A stretch of 64,000 bases of DNA from Geomonas anaerohicana. GTDB lineage: Bacteria; Desulfobacterota; Desulfuromonadia; Geobacterales; Geobacteraceae. The first letter of the stretch is position 1, and each line of letters starts with the position of its first letter. Positions 22,232 through 32,530 of the stretch are shown in pieces. The stretch is taken from the NCBI RefSeq assembly GCF_016458305.1, contig NZ_JAEMHL010000014.1, positions 1 to 64,000 of the forward strand, read 5' to 3'. Below the pieces are notes generated by a model, which was not told the origin of the DNA, ran no database searches, and saw nothing but the letters and a program-made list of their open reading frames with translations. Position numbers and translations under genes: made by a program.

Positions 22232-24682
22232 ATGACTATCAAGACCAAGCTGACCCTGAACGTAATCACCGTGATCCTCATCGTCGCCGGAGTCGCCATC
22301 GCCAGCATCGTCGGCATGCGCTTTGTCGACAGCAAGCTCCAGGATCTCACCCAGCGCAGCACCCCGTTCCAGATGAGAACGGTAGAGTTCCAGCGCGAAA
22401 TCCAGGAGGCAACGGCCGACCTGATCAAGGCCAGCGCATCCCGAAGCCGCACCGAGTTCGAGACAGGGAAAACCGAGGCCGAGAAATCGCTCGCCGTGGT
22501 GGAAAAGGGGCAGGGTGCGCTGCAGGCCCTTTCCGGGGACGTGAAGCTCGAAGCGCACCAGGCGCTGACCAGCATCGCCGGCGAGATCTTCACCGTCACC
22601 AGGGGAAAACTGCAGGCCGAGGAGGACGCCGCCGCCGCCAACAAGGCCATCACCGAGCGGATGCGCGAGGCCACCACGCGCCTCAAGGAACTGGATGCCA
22701 AGATCAAGGGGCTGCAGTCCTCCAGCTCCACCTCTTACAGCAGGTCGGTGACCGAGACCAAGGGGGTCTCGGACCGGGTGCGCAACGTGGAGGCGCTCAA
22801 GCTGACCCTGAAGGATTTCCACCTGGGGCTCATGGAGGTGAGCAAGGCACAAGGGAAGAAGGCGGTCCTCATCTCGCTGGCCAAGTGCAACTCGGCGATG
22901 AACAAGGCGCTGCAAAACGAGCTGGCGAAAAACTCCGGCAGCATCTCGGCCGACCTCAAGTACCTGAACAGCAAGATCGCACCGTTCGGCAAGGCGCAAG
23001 GGGCCGCGGTCGAGCCCGGCGCCACCGACACTTCGGCGCGGGACCAGCTCTTCTCCGAGATCACCCAGAAAATGAACGCGGTGAACCTGGTCCTGGAGCA
23101 GGAGGCGGCCATGGCGGCGGACACCCTTGCCTCGGAAAGCCACAAGCAGTCCTCCTATTTCAACAACTCAACCGTGGCCACCTCGGTGATGGCAGGCAAT
23201 TCCGAGCTCCTCTCGCTCGGGCTCAAGGTGGACGGGCTCGCCTCGCGCCTGTTCACCGCGGGGAGCGCCAAGGACGTCGTCGCCATCGAGGCCGAGCTGA
23301 ACGGGATCTTCGGGCGCATCGGCCAGGTGGACGCCCAGCTCGCCAAGTCGCTCGCCAGGCTGAACGCGCGGGGCGAGGCGGCGCTGCTGCACCAGGCGGA
23401 GGGGGCGCTCTCCGCCATCAAGGGGCTGCTCTTCGTGAAAGACGGCGTTCTCTCCAAGATTCGCAACCGGCTCGACATGGAGGCCAAGGCGGCCGCCGCC
23501 ATGGGTAAACTGCGCGAGATCGTCAAGCAGCAGGCGGAGAGCGGGCAGAAAACGGTGAGCGTCGCCCAGGTGGACCAGGAAAAGGCGATCACCACCGTGA
23601 ACAAGATGGTGCGTTTCTCCACGCTGCTCATCGCCGCCATCAGCCTCGGCGCCGTCCTGTTCGGCATCATCTTCGGCATCTGGGTGTACCGCTCCATCTC
23701 CAGACCGCTGGCCCAGCTCCTCTCCGTATCGCAGGCGGTGGCCAAGGGGGATCTTGCCGTGCAGATCGACAGCAAGAGCGGCGACGAGGTGGGCAAGGTG
23801 CAGCTCGCCATGGGGGAGATGGTGCACAACCTGAGGGGGATGGTGGGCAAGATCAAGGACGCCACCCAAAGCCTGGCCAGCAGTTCCGAGGAGCTCTCGG
23901 CGACGGCGGTGGCCCTGGAGCAGGGGGCCGAAGAGCAGACCGCCCGCATCGACCACTCCGCGACCGCCATGACCGAGATGACCCAGACCACCATAGAGGT
24001 CGCGCGCAACTCCAGCGACACCTCGGATGCGGCCACCAAGATGAAAGGGATCGCGGAACGCGGCAAGCACGCCATGACCGAAACGGCGCGGGAACTGGAC
24101 CGCTTCGCCGAATCGGTGCAGCAGGCGGCCCAAAAGGTGGAGTTGCTGGGGAAACAGTCCGAAGAGATATCCGACGTGGTCACCCTGATCAACGACATCG
24201 CCAATCAAACCAACCTCCTTGCCCTGAACGCGGCCATCGAGGCGGCGCGGGCCGGCGAGCAGGGGCGCGGCTTCGCCGTGGTCGCCGACAACGTGCGGGA
24301 ACTGGCCGAGCGGACCGGGACCGCGACCCAGGAGATTGCCCAGACCGTGAAGACCATGCAGAACAGCGTCCGCTCTTCAGTCGAGTACATGCACGAAGAA
24401 CGGGAGTCGGTGCAGAAGGTCCAGGGGCAGGTGCAGCAGACCCTGGCGGCCATCGGCGAGATCGTGAGCTACGTGGAGCAGGTCGCGGACATGGTGCAAA
24501 GGATCGCGGTGGCCGCCGAGGAGCAGTCCTCCACCAGCGGCGAGGTGTCGCAGAACATGGAGGGGGTGCACCAGATCGCCAACGAGCTCAGAAGCTCCTT
24601 CACCGACATCAGGCACTCCTCGGGGGGCCTGTCCCAGCTCGCCACCGAATTAAACGGCATGGTGGGATGGTTCAGGGTGTAG
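22232..24682 (+). CDS. Methyl-accepting chemotaxis protein with large periplasmic domain
   Basis: 816 residues, GGAG eight bases before the ATG. First membrane helix at about 8-27, an unusually long all-helical periplasmic region at about 28-458, second helix at about 460-482, HAMP at about 483-535 ([20 protein letters not shown]), signalling domain to the end. The tip [28 protein letters not shown] starts near 653. It ends NGMVGWFRV, without a tethering pentapeptide. It directly follows two binding-protein genes. Inferred: the binding proteins dock on its periplasmic domain as in Tar/Tsr indirect sensing, giving phosphate-starvation-induced taxis. Confidence 0.93.
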   Translation: MTIKTKLTLNVITVILIVAGVAIASIVGMRFVDSKLQDLTQRSTPFQMRTVEFQREIQEATADLIKASASRSRTEFETGKTEAEKSLAVVEKGQGALQALSGDVKLEAHQALTSIAGEIFTVTRGKLQAEEDAAAANKAITERMREATTRLKELDAKIKGLQSSSSTSYSRSVTETKGVSDRVRNVEALKLTLKDFHLGLMEVSKAQGKKAVLISLAKCNSAMNKALQNELAKNSGSISADLKYLNSKIAPFGKAQGAAVEPGATDTSARDQLFSEITQKMNAVNLVLEQEAAMAADTLASESHKQSSYFNNSTVATSVMAGNSELLSLGLKVDGLASRLFTAGSAKDVVAIEAELNGIFGRIGQVDAQLAKSLARLNARGEAALLHQAEGALSAIKGLLFVKDGVLSKIRNRLDMEAKAAAAMGKLREIVKQQAESGQKTVSVAQVDQEKAITTVNKMVRFSTLLIAAISLGAVLFGIIFGIWVYRSISRPLAQLLSVSQAVAKGDLAVQIDSKSGDEVGKVQLAMGEMVHNLRGMVGKIKDATQSLASSSEELSATAVALEQGAEEQTARIDHSATAMTEMTQTTIEVARNSSDTSDAATKMKGIAERGKHAMTETARELDRFAESVQQAAQKVELLGKQSEEISDVVTLINDIANQTNLLALNAAIEAARAGEQGRGFAVVADNVRELAERTGTATQEIAQTVKTMQNSVRSSVEYMHEERESVQKVQGQVQQTLAAIGEIVSYVEQVADMVQRIAVAAEEQSSTSGEVSQNMEGVHQIANELRSSFTDIRHSSGGLSQLATELNGMVGWFRV

Positions 24683-24766
24683 ACGCTGTTTTTTATTATA
24701 GTTATCGCGTCCGGCTCTCCAATGATATATACTCTTGCGGGTAATTCATGAGCAGTGGGGAGTCGG

Positions 24767-25441
24767 ATGCGCATCCTGATCATCGAAGACGAGCACAAGG
24801 CCGCCAACTACCTGAAAAAGGGGCTTACCGAGAACGGTTTCAGCGTCGATATCGCCAACGACGGCGAGGACGGCCTGCACCTGGCCATGACCGAGCAGTA
24901 CGACCTGATCATCCTCGACGTCATGCTCCCCATCAAGGGGGGGTGGGCCATCATTCAGGAGCTCAGGGAGGCGGGCAAGGAAGTCCCCGTGATCTTCCTC
25001 TCGGCGCGCGACGCGGTGCACGACCGGGTGCACGGCCTGGAACTTGGCGCCGACGACTACCTGGTGAAACCCTATGCCTTCTCGGAACTGCTGGCGCGGA
25101 TCAGGATCATCCTGCGCCGGCACCCGCTGCAGCAAAGCGAGCTTTTGAAGCTTGCGGACCTGGAACTGGACCTGGTCCGGCACAAGGCCCGGCGCGGCGG
25201 CCAGACCCTCGACCTGACCGTCAAGGAATTCCAGCTGCTGGCCTTGATGCTCAGGCGCCGCGGCGAGGTCCTCTCCCGCACCACCATATCGGAACAGGTA
25301 TGGGGCATCAACTTCGACAGCGACACCAACGTGGTGGATGTCGCCATCAGGAGGTTGAGGAAAAAAGTGGACGACCCGTTCCCCCTGAAGCTCATCCAAA
25401 CCATCAGGGGGGTCGGCTATGTCATCGACGAAGCGGTCTGA
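24767..25441 (+). CDS. OmpR-family response regulator
   Basis: 224 residues from the ATG at 24767, with GGGGAG upstream. Receiver domain at about 1-120 with the acidic pocket (IIEDE), the phospho-acceptor in LIILDVMLP (about D51), the threonine/serine position in FLSARDAV and lysine in VKPYAF. Winged-helix DNA-binding domain at about 128-222 ([46 protein letters not shown]). Of the CusR/heavy-metal subgroup. Its stop overlaps the kinase start by 23 bases, which makes the pair obvious. Targets unknown; it may act on the kinase operon or neighbours. Confidence 0.95.
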   Translation: MRILIIEDEHKAANYLKKGLTENGFSVDIANDGEDGLHLAMTEQYDLIILDVMLPIKGGWAIIQELREAGKEVPVIFLSARDAVHDRVHGLELGADDYLVKPYAFSELLARIRIILRRHPLQQSELLKLADLELDLVRHKARRGGQTLDLTVKEFQLLALMLRRRGEVLSRTTISEQVWGINFDSDTNVVDVAIRRLRKKVDDPFPLKLIQTIRGVGYVIDEAV

Positions 25442-26858
25442 CCTCCCCCGCTCCAACTCGATCACCGCGCGTCTGGTCGGTTTCTACCTGGTCGCCACCC
25501 TGCTGATCCTCCTGTGCACCAACTGGTTCCAGTTCAAAGCCCTGTACAAAGACCTCGACTACGAGGACAACGATTTCCTGGTGGAGCGGATCGGGACGCT
25601 CAGGGACATCATCGCCCGCCATCCCGATGCCCTGCGGGACCAGATCCCGACCAAGGGGCCGGGGCAGCCGAGCCGGAACCTGGTGCGGGTCCAGGATGCC
25701 GAGGGACGCACCCTGATGCAGTCCCCGGAGATGGCGGGGCTGGCGGTCGAGCTGTTCCCTCCGGCGGTGACCAGGGCCGAGAAGATCAGCCGCGGCCGTA
25801 AGTACCGCGCTCCCGACAAACGGCACTACCTGCTCAATGCCGCCTGGGCGGAGCGGGACGGCAATCCCCACTACCGGCTGATCCAGATTGCGCTGGAGAT
25901 CACCGACGAAGACGCCCTGATGTCGAAGTACCTGATCCGGACCGCGGCGGCGGTGGTGACCGGCCTGCTGCTGGCGGCACTTTCCGGCGTCGCGATCGCA
26001 CGCCGGGGATTGCGGCCGCTACAGGAGATGGCGGAAAAGGTGGCGCACATCACCGAGGCGGACCTGCACCAGCGCATAGGGACCGCGAGCTGGCCGCGCG
26101 AACTGGACCAGCTTACCGTGGCGCTGGACGCCATGCTGGGGCGGCTGGAGGAATCCTTCGGCCGACTTTCCGAATTCTCCGCCAACCTGGCCCACGAGCT
26201 GCGCACCCCGATCAACAACCTGCGCGGCGAGGCGGAGGTGGCACTCTCCCGGGCGCGCTCGGAGGAGGAGTACCGCCGCATCATCGAGTCGGCCATCGAG
26301 GAATACGAGCGCCTGTCGCGCATGGTGGGCGACATCCTTTTCCTGGCGCGTCCCGACCGGACCCACCAGCCGGTGCTGATCGACGCGCGGGTAGAGGTGG
26401 AGCGGCTGGCGGAGTACTACGGCAACCTGGCCGAGGAGCAGCACACGGCCATCGTCATCGAGGGGAACGGCAAGGTGAGCGTCGACCCCAACCTGTTCCA
26501 GCGCGCCGTGGGCAACCTCATCTCCAACGCCCTGCACTACGGCTCCCGGTTCGGGGAGATCAGGGTGAAGCTGCGGGGCACCGACGACGGGGGGCTGGAA
26601 ATCGCCGTCGAGGACGACGGCATGGGTGTCGATCCCGCCGAGCTGCCGCGCGTGTTCGACCGGTTCTACCGCTCGCCGCAGGCCCGCCAGATCTACAACC
26701 AGGGGAGCGGACTGGGCCTCGCCATCGTACGCTCCATCATGAACCTTCACGGCGGCACCGCCTCGGTCGCCAGCCGCCCCGGCGCGGGAACCGTGGTAAC
26801 CCTGCGTTTCCCGGCGCCCTCAAACGGGGAGACAGGAGCATCCGTTGCCCAAACATGA
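25419..26858 (+). CDS. Heavy-metal-type sensor histidine kinase (CusS-like)
   Basis: 479 residues. First membrane helix at about 15-37, periplasmic domain at about 38-168, second helix at about 169-190, HAMP at about 190-245, HisKA with the phospho-acceptor in [16 protein letters not shown] (about H260), ATPase domain with N-box [12 protein letters not shown]1 DDGMGVDP and G2 [13 protein letters not shown]. The family name reflects sequence type, not a proven metal ligand; no metal-binding His/Met cluster stands out in the periplasmic part. Overlaps both its partner regulator upstream and the hybrid kinase downstream. Confidence 0.93.
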   Translation: MSSTKRSDLPRSNSITARLVGFYLVATLLILLCTNWFQFKALYKDLDYEDNDFLVERIGTLRDIIARHPDALRDQIPTKGPGQPSRNLVRVQDAEGRTLMQSPEMAGLAVELFPPAVTRAEKISRGRKYRAPDKRHYLLNAAWAERDGNPHYRLIQIALEITDEDALMSKYLIRTAAAVVTGLLLAALSGVAIARRGLRPLQEMAEKVAHITEADLHQRIGTASWPRELDQLTVALDAMLGRLEESFGRLSEFSANLAHELRTPINNLRGEAEVALSRARSEEEYRRIIESAIEEYERLSRMVGDILFLARPDRTHQPVLIDARVEVERLAEYYGNLAEEQHTAIVIEGNGKVSVDPNLFQRAVGNLISNALHYGSRFGEIRVKLRGTDDGGLEIAVEDDGMGVDPAELPRVFDRFYRSPQARQIYNQGSGLGLAIVRSIMNLHGGTASVASRPGAGTVVTLRFPAPSNGETGASVAQT

Positions 26859-29055
26859 CCAGGAACCTGCGGGCGCCGCTTCACCCGGAGCCCCGCTGAT
26901 CCAGAAGCAGGCCGTCCGCATCGTGGCGATCTACGCCATCTTCGGGCTGTCCTGGATCTACGGGTCCGACCACATCATCGACCTGCTCATCGAGGACAAG
27001 GGGACGCTGCTGCAGATTGCCGTCGCCAAGGGGTTCGTTTTCATCCTCTGCACCGCCACCCTGCTCTACGTCCTGATCAACCGCCTGCTGGGGCAGCTTG
27101 CCGCCGCCGACCGCGGCCGGCGGGAAAGCCTGGAGCGCCTGAGCCAGAAGAACGCGCAGTTGCGCCTGTTCTTCGAGGCCGCGCCCGCTTCCCTGGCCAT
27201 GTTCGACCGCGACATGCGCTACATGGAGGTGAGCCGTCGCTGGCTGTCCATGTACGGCCTGGGGGATCGCGACATCCTGGGGCTGTCGCACTACCAGGTC
27301 TTCCCCGAAATCCCTCAGTACTGGAAAGAGTGCCATCGCCGGGGCCTGGCCGGGGAGACCCTCCGGGCGGAGGCGGACGAGTTCCGGCGCGCGGACGGCT
27401 CGCTGCAGTACGTCAGGTGGGAGATCCACCCCTGGTATCAGGCGGCGGGCGAGGTGGGCGGGATCGTCATCTTCACCGAGGACATCACCGAAAGAATGAG
27501 GTTCGAGACGGCGCTCCAGGCCAACGAACGGTTTCTGCGCCTTTTGACCGACCACCTGCCGGGGCTGGTAGGCTACTGGAACGCGAACCTGACCTGCGGC
27601 TTCGCCAACAGGCCCTACCGCGAGTGGTTCGGCAAGAATTCTGACGAGATCATCGGCACCACCATGCGCGAGCTCCTGGGGGAAGAGCTTTTCGCCCAGA
27701 ACGAGCCGCACGTGCGCGCGGTCCTGGCGGGAGAGCCCCAGCATTTCCAAAGAACGCTGCAGCGCGACGGGGAGACCGCCTACGTCTGGTCCCACTACAT
27801 TCCCGACGTGGTGGACGGCACCGTGCGCGGCTTTTACGTGCTGGTATCCGACGTCACCGAGCTGAAACGGGCCGAGGCTGAAAGGCAGAGGCTGGAGCAC
27901 CAGCTGCAGCAGTCCCAGAAGATGGAGTCGGTCGGTCGGCTGGCCGGAGGCGTCGCGCACGACTTCAACAACCTGCTCACGGTCATCATGGGGCTGGCCC
28001 AGCTGGGGATGCGGGAACTGGGACCGGGACACCCGACGCTGGTGCGACTGGAGGGGATCCGCCAGGCCGCGGACAAGTCTGCGGCGCTCACGAGCCAGCT
28101 TTTGGGCTTTGCCCGCAAGCAGACCATCGCACCCAAGGTGCTCAACCTGAACGGCGCGGTGGAAGAGATGCTGAAGATGCTCAAGCGCCTGGTGGGAGAG
28201 GACATCGACCTCGCCTGGAACCCCGGCAAAGAGCTCTGGAGCGTCTGCATGGATCCCTCGCAGTTGGACCAGATCCTGGCCAACCTCTGCGTCAACGCGC
28301 GCGATGCCATCGCCGACGTCGGCAAGATCACCATCGAGACCGGCAACGTCTCCTTCGACGCTAAGTACTGCAACGCCCACTTCGAGTTCGTGCCGGGGGA
28401 TTACGTCCTGCTGGCGGTAAGCGACGACGGCTGCGGCATGGACCAGGAGACCATGGCCCAGATCTTCGAGCCCTTCTTCTCCACCAAGGAGATCGGGCGG
28501 GGAACCGGGCTGGGGCTGGCCACCGTGTACGGCATCGTGAAGCAGAACAACGGCTTCATCAATACCTACAGCGAGCCGGGGAAAGGGACGACCTTCAAGA
28601 TTTACCTGCCGCGCCACGCCGAACAGGGAGCACGCCCCGTACCGGAGGCCGCCGCGCCGGTCCGTGGCGGCAGCGAAACCATCCTGCTGGTCGAGGACGA
28701 ACCGAGCATCCTGAACGTCACCGTGTCGCTGTTGGCCCTGCAGGGCTACCATGTGCTGCCGGCATCGAAACCGGGGGATGCGCTGAAGGTGGCGCAGGAG
28801 TACGGCGACCGGATCGACCTGGTGATCACCGACGTGGTGATGCCGGACATGAACGGCAGGGAGCTGGTGCGCAGGCTGCTCCCCATCTGTCCCCAGGTCA
28901 AGTGTCTCTACATGTCCGGCTATACCGCCAACGTCATCGCACACCACGGCGTGCTGGACCAGGGGGTGAACTTCATCTCCAAACCGTTCACCAGCAACGA
29001 TCTGGCGGCCAAGGTGCGGGCTGTGCTCGACGCGAAAGGGGAACAGGACGGGTAG
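26845..29055 (+). CDS. Hybrid sensor histidine kinase: 2TM-PAS-PAS-HisKA-HATPase-REC
   Basis: 736 residues from a TTG start with AGGAG seven bases upstream, overlapping the preceding gene by 14 bases. Two membrane helices near 25-45 and 52-75, PAS domains at about 105-225 and 230-345, HisKA with GRLAGGVAHDFNNLLTVIMG (about 370-390), ATPase with SDDGCGMDQ and GTGLGLATVYGIV, then a C-terminal receiver with ILLVEDEPS and the acceptor in DLVITDVVMPDMNG. The HDFNNLL type of H-box belongs to the NtrB-like family. The attached receiver suggests an internal phospho-relay or sink. Translational overlap points to joint expression with the two-component pair. Confidence 0.93.
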   Translation: MPKHDQEPAGAASPGAPLIQKQAVRIVAIYAIFGLSWIYGSDHIIDLLIEDKGTLLQIAVAKGFVFILCTATLLYVLINRLLGQLAAADRGRRESLERLSQKNAQLRLFFEAAPASLAMFDRDMRYMEVSRRWLSMYGLGDRDILGLSHYQVFPEIPQYWKECHRRGLAGETLRAEADEFRRADGSLQYVRWEIHPWYQAAGEVGGIVIFTEDITERMRFETALQANERFLRLLTDHLPGLVGYWNANLTCGFANRPYREWFGKNSDEIIGTTMRELLGEELFAQNEPHVRAVLAGEPQHFQRTLQRDGETAYVWSHYIPDVVDGTVRGFYVLVSDVTELKRAEAERQRLEHQLQQSQKMESVGRLAGGVAHDFNNLLTVIMGLAQLGMRELGPGHPTLVRLEGIRQAADKSAALTSQLLGFARKQTIAPKVLNLNGAVEEMLKMLKRLVGEDIDLAWNPGKELWSVCMDPSQLDQILANLCVNARDAIADVGKITIETGNVSFDAKYCNAHFEFVPGDYVLLAVSDDGCGMDQETMAQIFEPFFSTKEIGRGTGLGLATVYGIVKQNNGFINTYSEPGKGTTFKIYLPRHAEQGARPVPEAAAPVRGGSETILLVEDEPSILNVTVSLLALQGYHVLPASKPGDALKVAQEYGDRIDLVITDVVMPDMNGRELVRRLLPICPQVKCLYMSGYTANVIAHHGVLDQGVNFISKPFTSNDLAAKVRAVLDAKGEQDG

Positions 29056-29151
29056 TACATGACGCAAATGTCATCTTTTTGCAATGTAACGGCAAGGCGC
29101 TTTGCCTTATTATGTGCGTTGTTTTGTCACTAGAACTTAAAGAGGTTAACT

Positions 29152-31053
29152 ATGCCACAACGACGACTGGGTCTGGTCGCCTTCGTCTCCTGTACCTTCC
29201 TCGCAGTTTCCACCGCCATCCGCATCATGCTGGCGGCCGCCACCCCGAAAGGGGCCGGCCTCAAACTCTCGCTGCTGCTCAAGGCCGCGGCTGCAGGTTT
29301 CTACTTCGACCTGGCCACGCTTGCCTACGCCATCGTGCCGCTGGCGCTGTACCTGATCCTGGTCCCGCGCAAGGTGGCCACGCACCGCTGGCACTTATGG
29401 CTGGTGCGCTTCTTGTTTGCCATCTTCGTCGGCGTGCTGATCTTCGACATCTGCGCGGAGTACATCTTCTTTGACGAATTCGGCACCCGCTTCAACTTCA
29501 TCGCCATCGACTACCTGGTCTACACCCAGGAGGTGGTCGGCAACATCCGCGAGTCCTACCCGCTTTCGGCCATCTTCTCCGGGATCGGCGCGGTCGCGGC
29601 GGCGGTCTGCTGGGTGCTGAGAAAGCCGCTGACCCGCGGTGCGGAGCTGACCTTCAACGGCGCCTATCACCGCACCGGGTTCCTGCTCCTGCTCCCCGTG
29701 GTGCTCTCCTACGGTGTGGTCAACATCTCCCAGTCGACCATCTCCAAGAACAACTACGCCAACGAGATCGCGGGCAACGGGGTCTACAACCTCTTCGCAG
29801 CCTTCATCAACAACGAGCTCCCCTTCACCAGGTTCTACCGCACCCTGCCGCAGAACCAGGTGAACGCGCGGCTGAGAACCCTGGTCGCGGAGCGAAACAA
29901 CAGCTTCGTCGATCCCAAGTCCGAGCGTTTCACCCGCACCATCCGCGCCGAGGGGCCCGAAAAGCACCTGAACGTGGTGGTGGTGATCGAGGAGAGCCTG
30001 TCGGCCGAGTACCTGGGCACCTTCGGCAACAACAAGGGGCTGACCCCGAACCTGGACCGTCTGGCGCCCCAGTCGCTGTTCTTCACCAACCTCTACGCCA
30101 ACGGCACCCGCACCGTGCGCGGCCTGGAGGCCCTCACCCTCTCGGTGCCCCCGCTCCCCGGCACCTCGATCGTGAAGCGTCCCAACAACGGCGGCTTCCG
30201 CTCCTGGGGCGAGATCATGAACGCGAAAGGATACCAGTCCAAGTACATCTACGCCGGACACGGCTACTTCGACAACATGAACGCCTTCTTCTCGGGAAAC
30301 GGCTACTCCATCGTGGACCGCACCGACTTCGCCAAGGACGAGATCAGCTTCGCCAACGTCTGGGGCGTGTGCGACGAGGACCTGTTCCGCAAGGTGATCA
30401 AGGAAGGGGACAAGTCGTTCGCCGCCAAGAAGCCGTTCTTCTCCATGGTGATGACCACCTCCAACCACCGCCCCTTCACCTATCCGGCGGGGAGGATCGA
30501 CATCCCGGCCAAGAAGGGGCGTAACGGCGGGGTGAAGTACGCCGACTACGCCATCGGCAGGCTGATAGCCGAGGCGAGCAGCAAGCCGTGGTTCAAGGAC
30601 ACCATCTTCGTCATCGTCGCCGACCACTGCGCCGGCAGCGCCGGCAAGACCGACATCCCGATCAAGAAGTACGAGATCCCGCTGCTGGTCTACTCACCGG
30701 CACACATCAAGCCGGCCAAGGTCGACAAGATGATGAGCCAGATCGACGTCGCCCCCACCGTGCTGGGCCTGATGAACATGAGCTACCAGAGCGACTTCCT
30801 CGGGCATGACGTGTTCAAGGATTCCGGCCAGGCCCCGCGCGCCTTCATCTCGACCTACCAGAAGCTCGGCTACCTCACCGACAACGAGCTCCTGGTGCTG
30901 GGGCCGAGGCAGTACGCGGCGCAGTACAAGGTGGACAGGAAAACCGGCGACGCCAAGAGCGAGCCGGTGACGGATAACATGCTGGCGGACATGCTGGCCT
31001 ACTACCAGGGCGCGGACTACCTGTACCAGCACAGGTTGAACCGGATCCGGTAG
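29152..31053 (+). CDS. LtaS/MdoB-family membrane phosphoethanolamine/phosphoglycerol transferase
   Basis: 633 residues with about five N-terminal membrane helices (residues 10-190), then a periplasmic sulfatase-fold domain. Metal and nucleophile motifs: VVVVIEESLSAEYLG (metal-binding Glu), NGTRTVRGLEA (catalytic threonine), VADHCAGS (Asp-His pair). Known relatives: lipoteichoic acid synthase, MdoB for osmoregulated glucans, and phosphoethanolamine transferases. A Gram-negative host makes glucan or lipid A decoration more likely than teichoic acid. No direct partner; it has its own gap with AAAGAGG upstream and a strong terminator downstream. Confidence 0.88.
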   Translation: MPQRRLGLVAFVSCTFLAVSTAIRIMLAAATPKGAGLKLSLLLKAAAAGFYFDLATLAYAIVPLALYLILVPRKVATHRWHLWLVRFLFAIFVGVLIFDICAEYIFFDEFGTRFNFIAIDYLVYTQEVVGNIRESYPLSAIFSGIGAVAAAVCWVLRKPLTRGAELTFNGAYHRTGFLLLLPVVLSYGVVNISQSTISKNNYANEIAGNGVYNLFAAFINNELPFTRFYRTLPQNQVNARLRTLVAERNNSFVDPKSERFTRTIRAEGPEKHLNVVVVIEESLSAEYLGTFGNNKGLTPNLDRLAPQSLFFTNLYANGTRTVRGLEALTLSVPPLPGTSIVKRPNNGGFRSWGEIMNAKGYQSKYIYAGHGYFDNMNAFFSGNGYSIVDRTDFAKDEISFANVWGVCDEDLFRKVIKEGDKSFAAKKPFFSMVMTTSNHRPFTYPAGRIDIPAKKGRNGGVKYADYAIGRLIAEASSKPWFKDTIFVIVADHCAGSAGKTDIPIKKYEIPLLVYSPAHIKPAKVDKMMSQIDVAPTVLGLMNMSYQSDFLGHDVFKDSGQAPRAFISTYQKLGYLTDNELLVLGPRQYAAQYKVDRKTGDAKSEPVTDNMLADMLAYYQGADYLYQHRLNRIR

Positions 31054-31102
31054 GGACGGACGGGCCAGGCGGGGTATACCTGCCGCAACGAGCTACAACG
31101 AC

Positions 31103-31140
31103 AAACGGGACGCAGCCCAAGGGCTGCGTCCCGTTTTCTT
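31103..31140 (+). terminator. Terminator of the LtaS-like gene
   Basis: A 16-base perfect stem from AAACGGGACGCAGCCC to its complement with a 2-base centre, ending TTTTCTTTT. It is the strongest terminator in the window. Confidence 0.93.
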
Positions 31141-31155
31141 TTGCCAGCTATTCCC

Positions 31156-31286
31156 GGGTTCCCAAGCTCAAGCTTGGGAACCCCATATGGTGCAAAGCTC
31201 CAGCTATGTATCCGAGGAAGCTGGAGCTTCTGAAAGGCTTTGCGTTCCCAAGGTGGACCTTGGGAACGAGATCAAACGAGATCAAA
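31156..31286. repeat. Dispersed composite palindrome B, copy 1
   Basis: Three nested hairpins in series: TTCCCAAGCT and AGCTTGGGAA; AAGCTCCAGC and GCTGGAGCTT; TTCCCAAGGT and ACCTTGGGAA, then GAGATCAAA. The whole unit recurs as its reverse complement at 51037-51155 with few differences. The gap 31054-31774 also holds a CCCCCCTT/AAGGGGGG palindrome at 31316-31348 and the pseudogene at 31401. Confidence 0.75.
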
Positions 31287-31400
31287 GGGGGGCCGCCTTG
31301 GGTAGGGAGAGGCAAATCCCCCCTGTCCCCCCTTCGCAAAAGGGGGGAACGTAGTGGCTCGTGCAATTCTTCGGAAGCACATCACGCTCACTGCACCTTT

Positions 31401-31540
31401 GTCCCCGCCAAGCAAACTATAACCATACGCCTGGTTCCGACGTGGTGACTTGGCTGAAAGAAGCGGGCAAAGGGTATCAGACCAGGGCCAACAGGATCCT
31501 TCGCACGGTTATGGAAGCACAGCGCAAGAAGGGAATGGCC
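31401..31540 (+). pseudogene. Frameshifted BrnA-like (DUF4415) antitoxin remnant
   Basis: Frame 1 gives VPAKQTITIRL. After a single-base shift near 31431, frame 2 gives SDVVTWLKEAGKGYQTRANRILR, then TVMEAQRKKG. Together they read as the C-terminal DNA-binding part of BrnA-type antitoxins (usual form TIRLD-x-DVxxWFK-x-x-GKGYQTRINAVLR). Restoring one A in the CTGGTTCC stretch rebuilds the frame. No start codon, N-terminus or brnT toxin gene is found nearby, so it is a decayed leftover of a toxin-antitoxin locus. Confidence 0.65.
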
Positions 31541-31585
31541 TCCTCTGCCGGCAGAAAGAGATCCGGCACTCACTCCCCCCCCCTC

Positions 31586-31614
31586 AAAGGCCTCCTCTAC
31601 AGGGAGGCTTTTCC
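31586..31614 (+). terminator. Terminator-like hairpin after the BrnA remnant
   Basis: GCCTCC pairs with GGAGGC around a 7-base loop, with an A-run on the left and TTTTCCTTT on the right. It may be the old terminator of the antitoxin gene. Confidence 0.55.
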
Positions 31615-31774
31615 TTTATACTCCGGCACGTTGCAAAGCAGTGACACAACCCGCCCCGCCGTCTCTCAGAAAATTTCCTGCTCCTGCCAAAAATCGCATT
31701 TTTTAGCAGCGAATCCTCCCTTTGTATGTTAGCCTTAATCCCATTTTCCAACCTCCGGAGGCGGCTTCATATTC

Positions 31775-32530
31775 ATGCAAAACAAGGTCATTGAAAAGGT
31801 CCTCCAGGAAGTACGTGAGGGGGCACTCGACGTCCCCCAGGCGCTGGAGAGATTGAAACACCTCCCCTTCGAAGATGTCGGCTGCGCCACGGTAGACCAC
31901 CACCGCACGTTGCGCCAGGGATTCCCGGAAGTTATCTTCGGGCAGGGCAAGAGCGTGGTCCAGATGCGCACGATAGTCGAGGCGCTCCTCGCCAAGGGCG
32001 GCAATGTCCTCGCCACCAGGGTGAACCGTGCCAAGGGTGCGAAACTTAAAGAACTCTTCCCGCAGGCGGTCTACCACGCCGACGCGCGCGCCCTCACCAT
32101 CGAACAGCACCCGGTCGAGTTGCGCGGCCGGGGCAAGGTGCTGGTGGTCTGCGCCGGCACCTCCGACATCCCGGTGGCGGCCGAGGCGGTCCTCACCGCG
32201 CAGATGATGGGCAACGAGGTGGAGAAGGTCTACGATGTGGGCGTGGCCGGCTTGCACCGCCTGCTGGCGCGGCGCGGCACGCTCGCGGAAGCATCGGTTA
32301 TCATCGTCGTGGCCGGGATGGAAGGGGCGCTCCCGTCCGTCGTGGGCGGCCTGGTGGACAAACCGGTGATCGCGGTGCCGACCTCGGTGGGCTACGGCGC
32401 CTCCTTCGGCGGCGTGGCGGCACTGCTCGGCATGCTCAACTCCTGCGCCGCCGGGGTAACGGTGGTGAACATAGACAACGGTTTCGGGGCGGCCTACGCG
32501 GCGAGCCTCATGAACAGGATTCACGGATGA
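31775..32530 (+). CDS. larB: LarB, nicotinic-acid adenine dinucleotide carboxylase/hydrolase
   Basis: 251 residues with the PurE/AIR-carboxylase-like C-terminal domain at about 120-245: LVVCAGTSDIPVAAEAVLTAQMMGNEVEKVYDVGVAGLHRLL, VVAGMEGALPSVVGGLV and VPTSVGYGASFGG, all family signatures. Known reaction: carboxylates the pyridinium ring of NaAD and splits the phosphoanhydride, the first step of nickel-pincer nucleotide synthesis. It overlaps larC by four bases (ATGA). larE and the usual client larA are not in the window. Confidence 0.93.
   Translation: MQNKVIEKVLQEVREGALDVPQALERLKHLPFEDVGCATVDHHRTLRQGFPEVIFGQGKSVVQMRTIVEALLAKGGNVLATRVNRAKGAKLKELFPQAVYHADARALTIEQHPVELRGRGKVLVVCAGTSDIPVAAEAVLTAQMMGNEVEKVYDVGVAGLHRLLARRGTLAEASVIIVVAGMEGALPSVVGGLVDKPVIAVPTSVGYGASFGGVAALLGMLNSCAAGVTVVNIDNGFGAAYAASLMNRIHG

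Noticed and set aside
29063-29090. A second Pho box before the LtaS-like gene (ATGTCATC region)
   Set aside because: Only one half-repeat is recognisable; the second, at the 11-base period, does not match.
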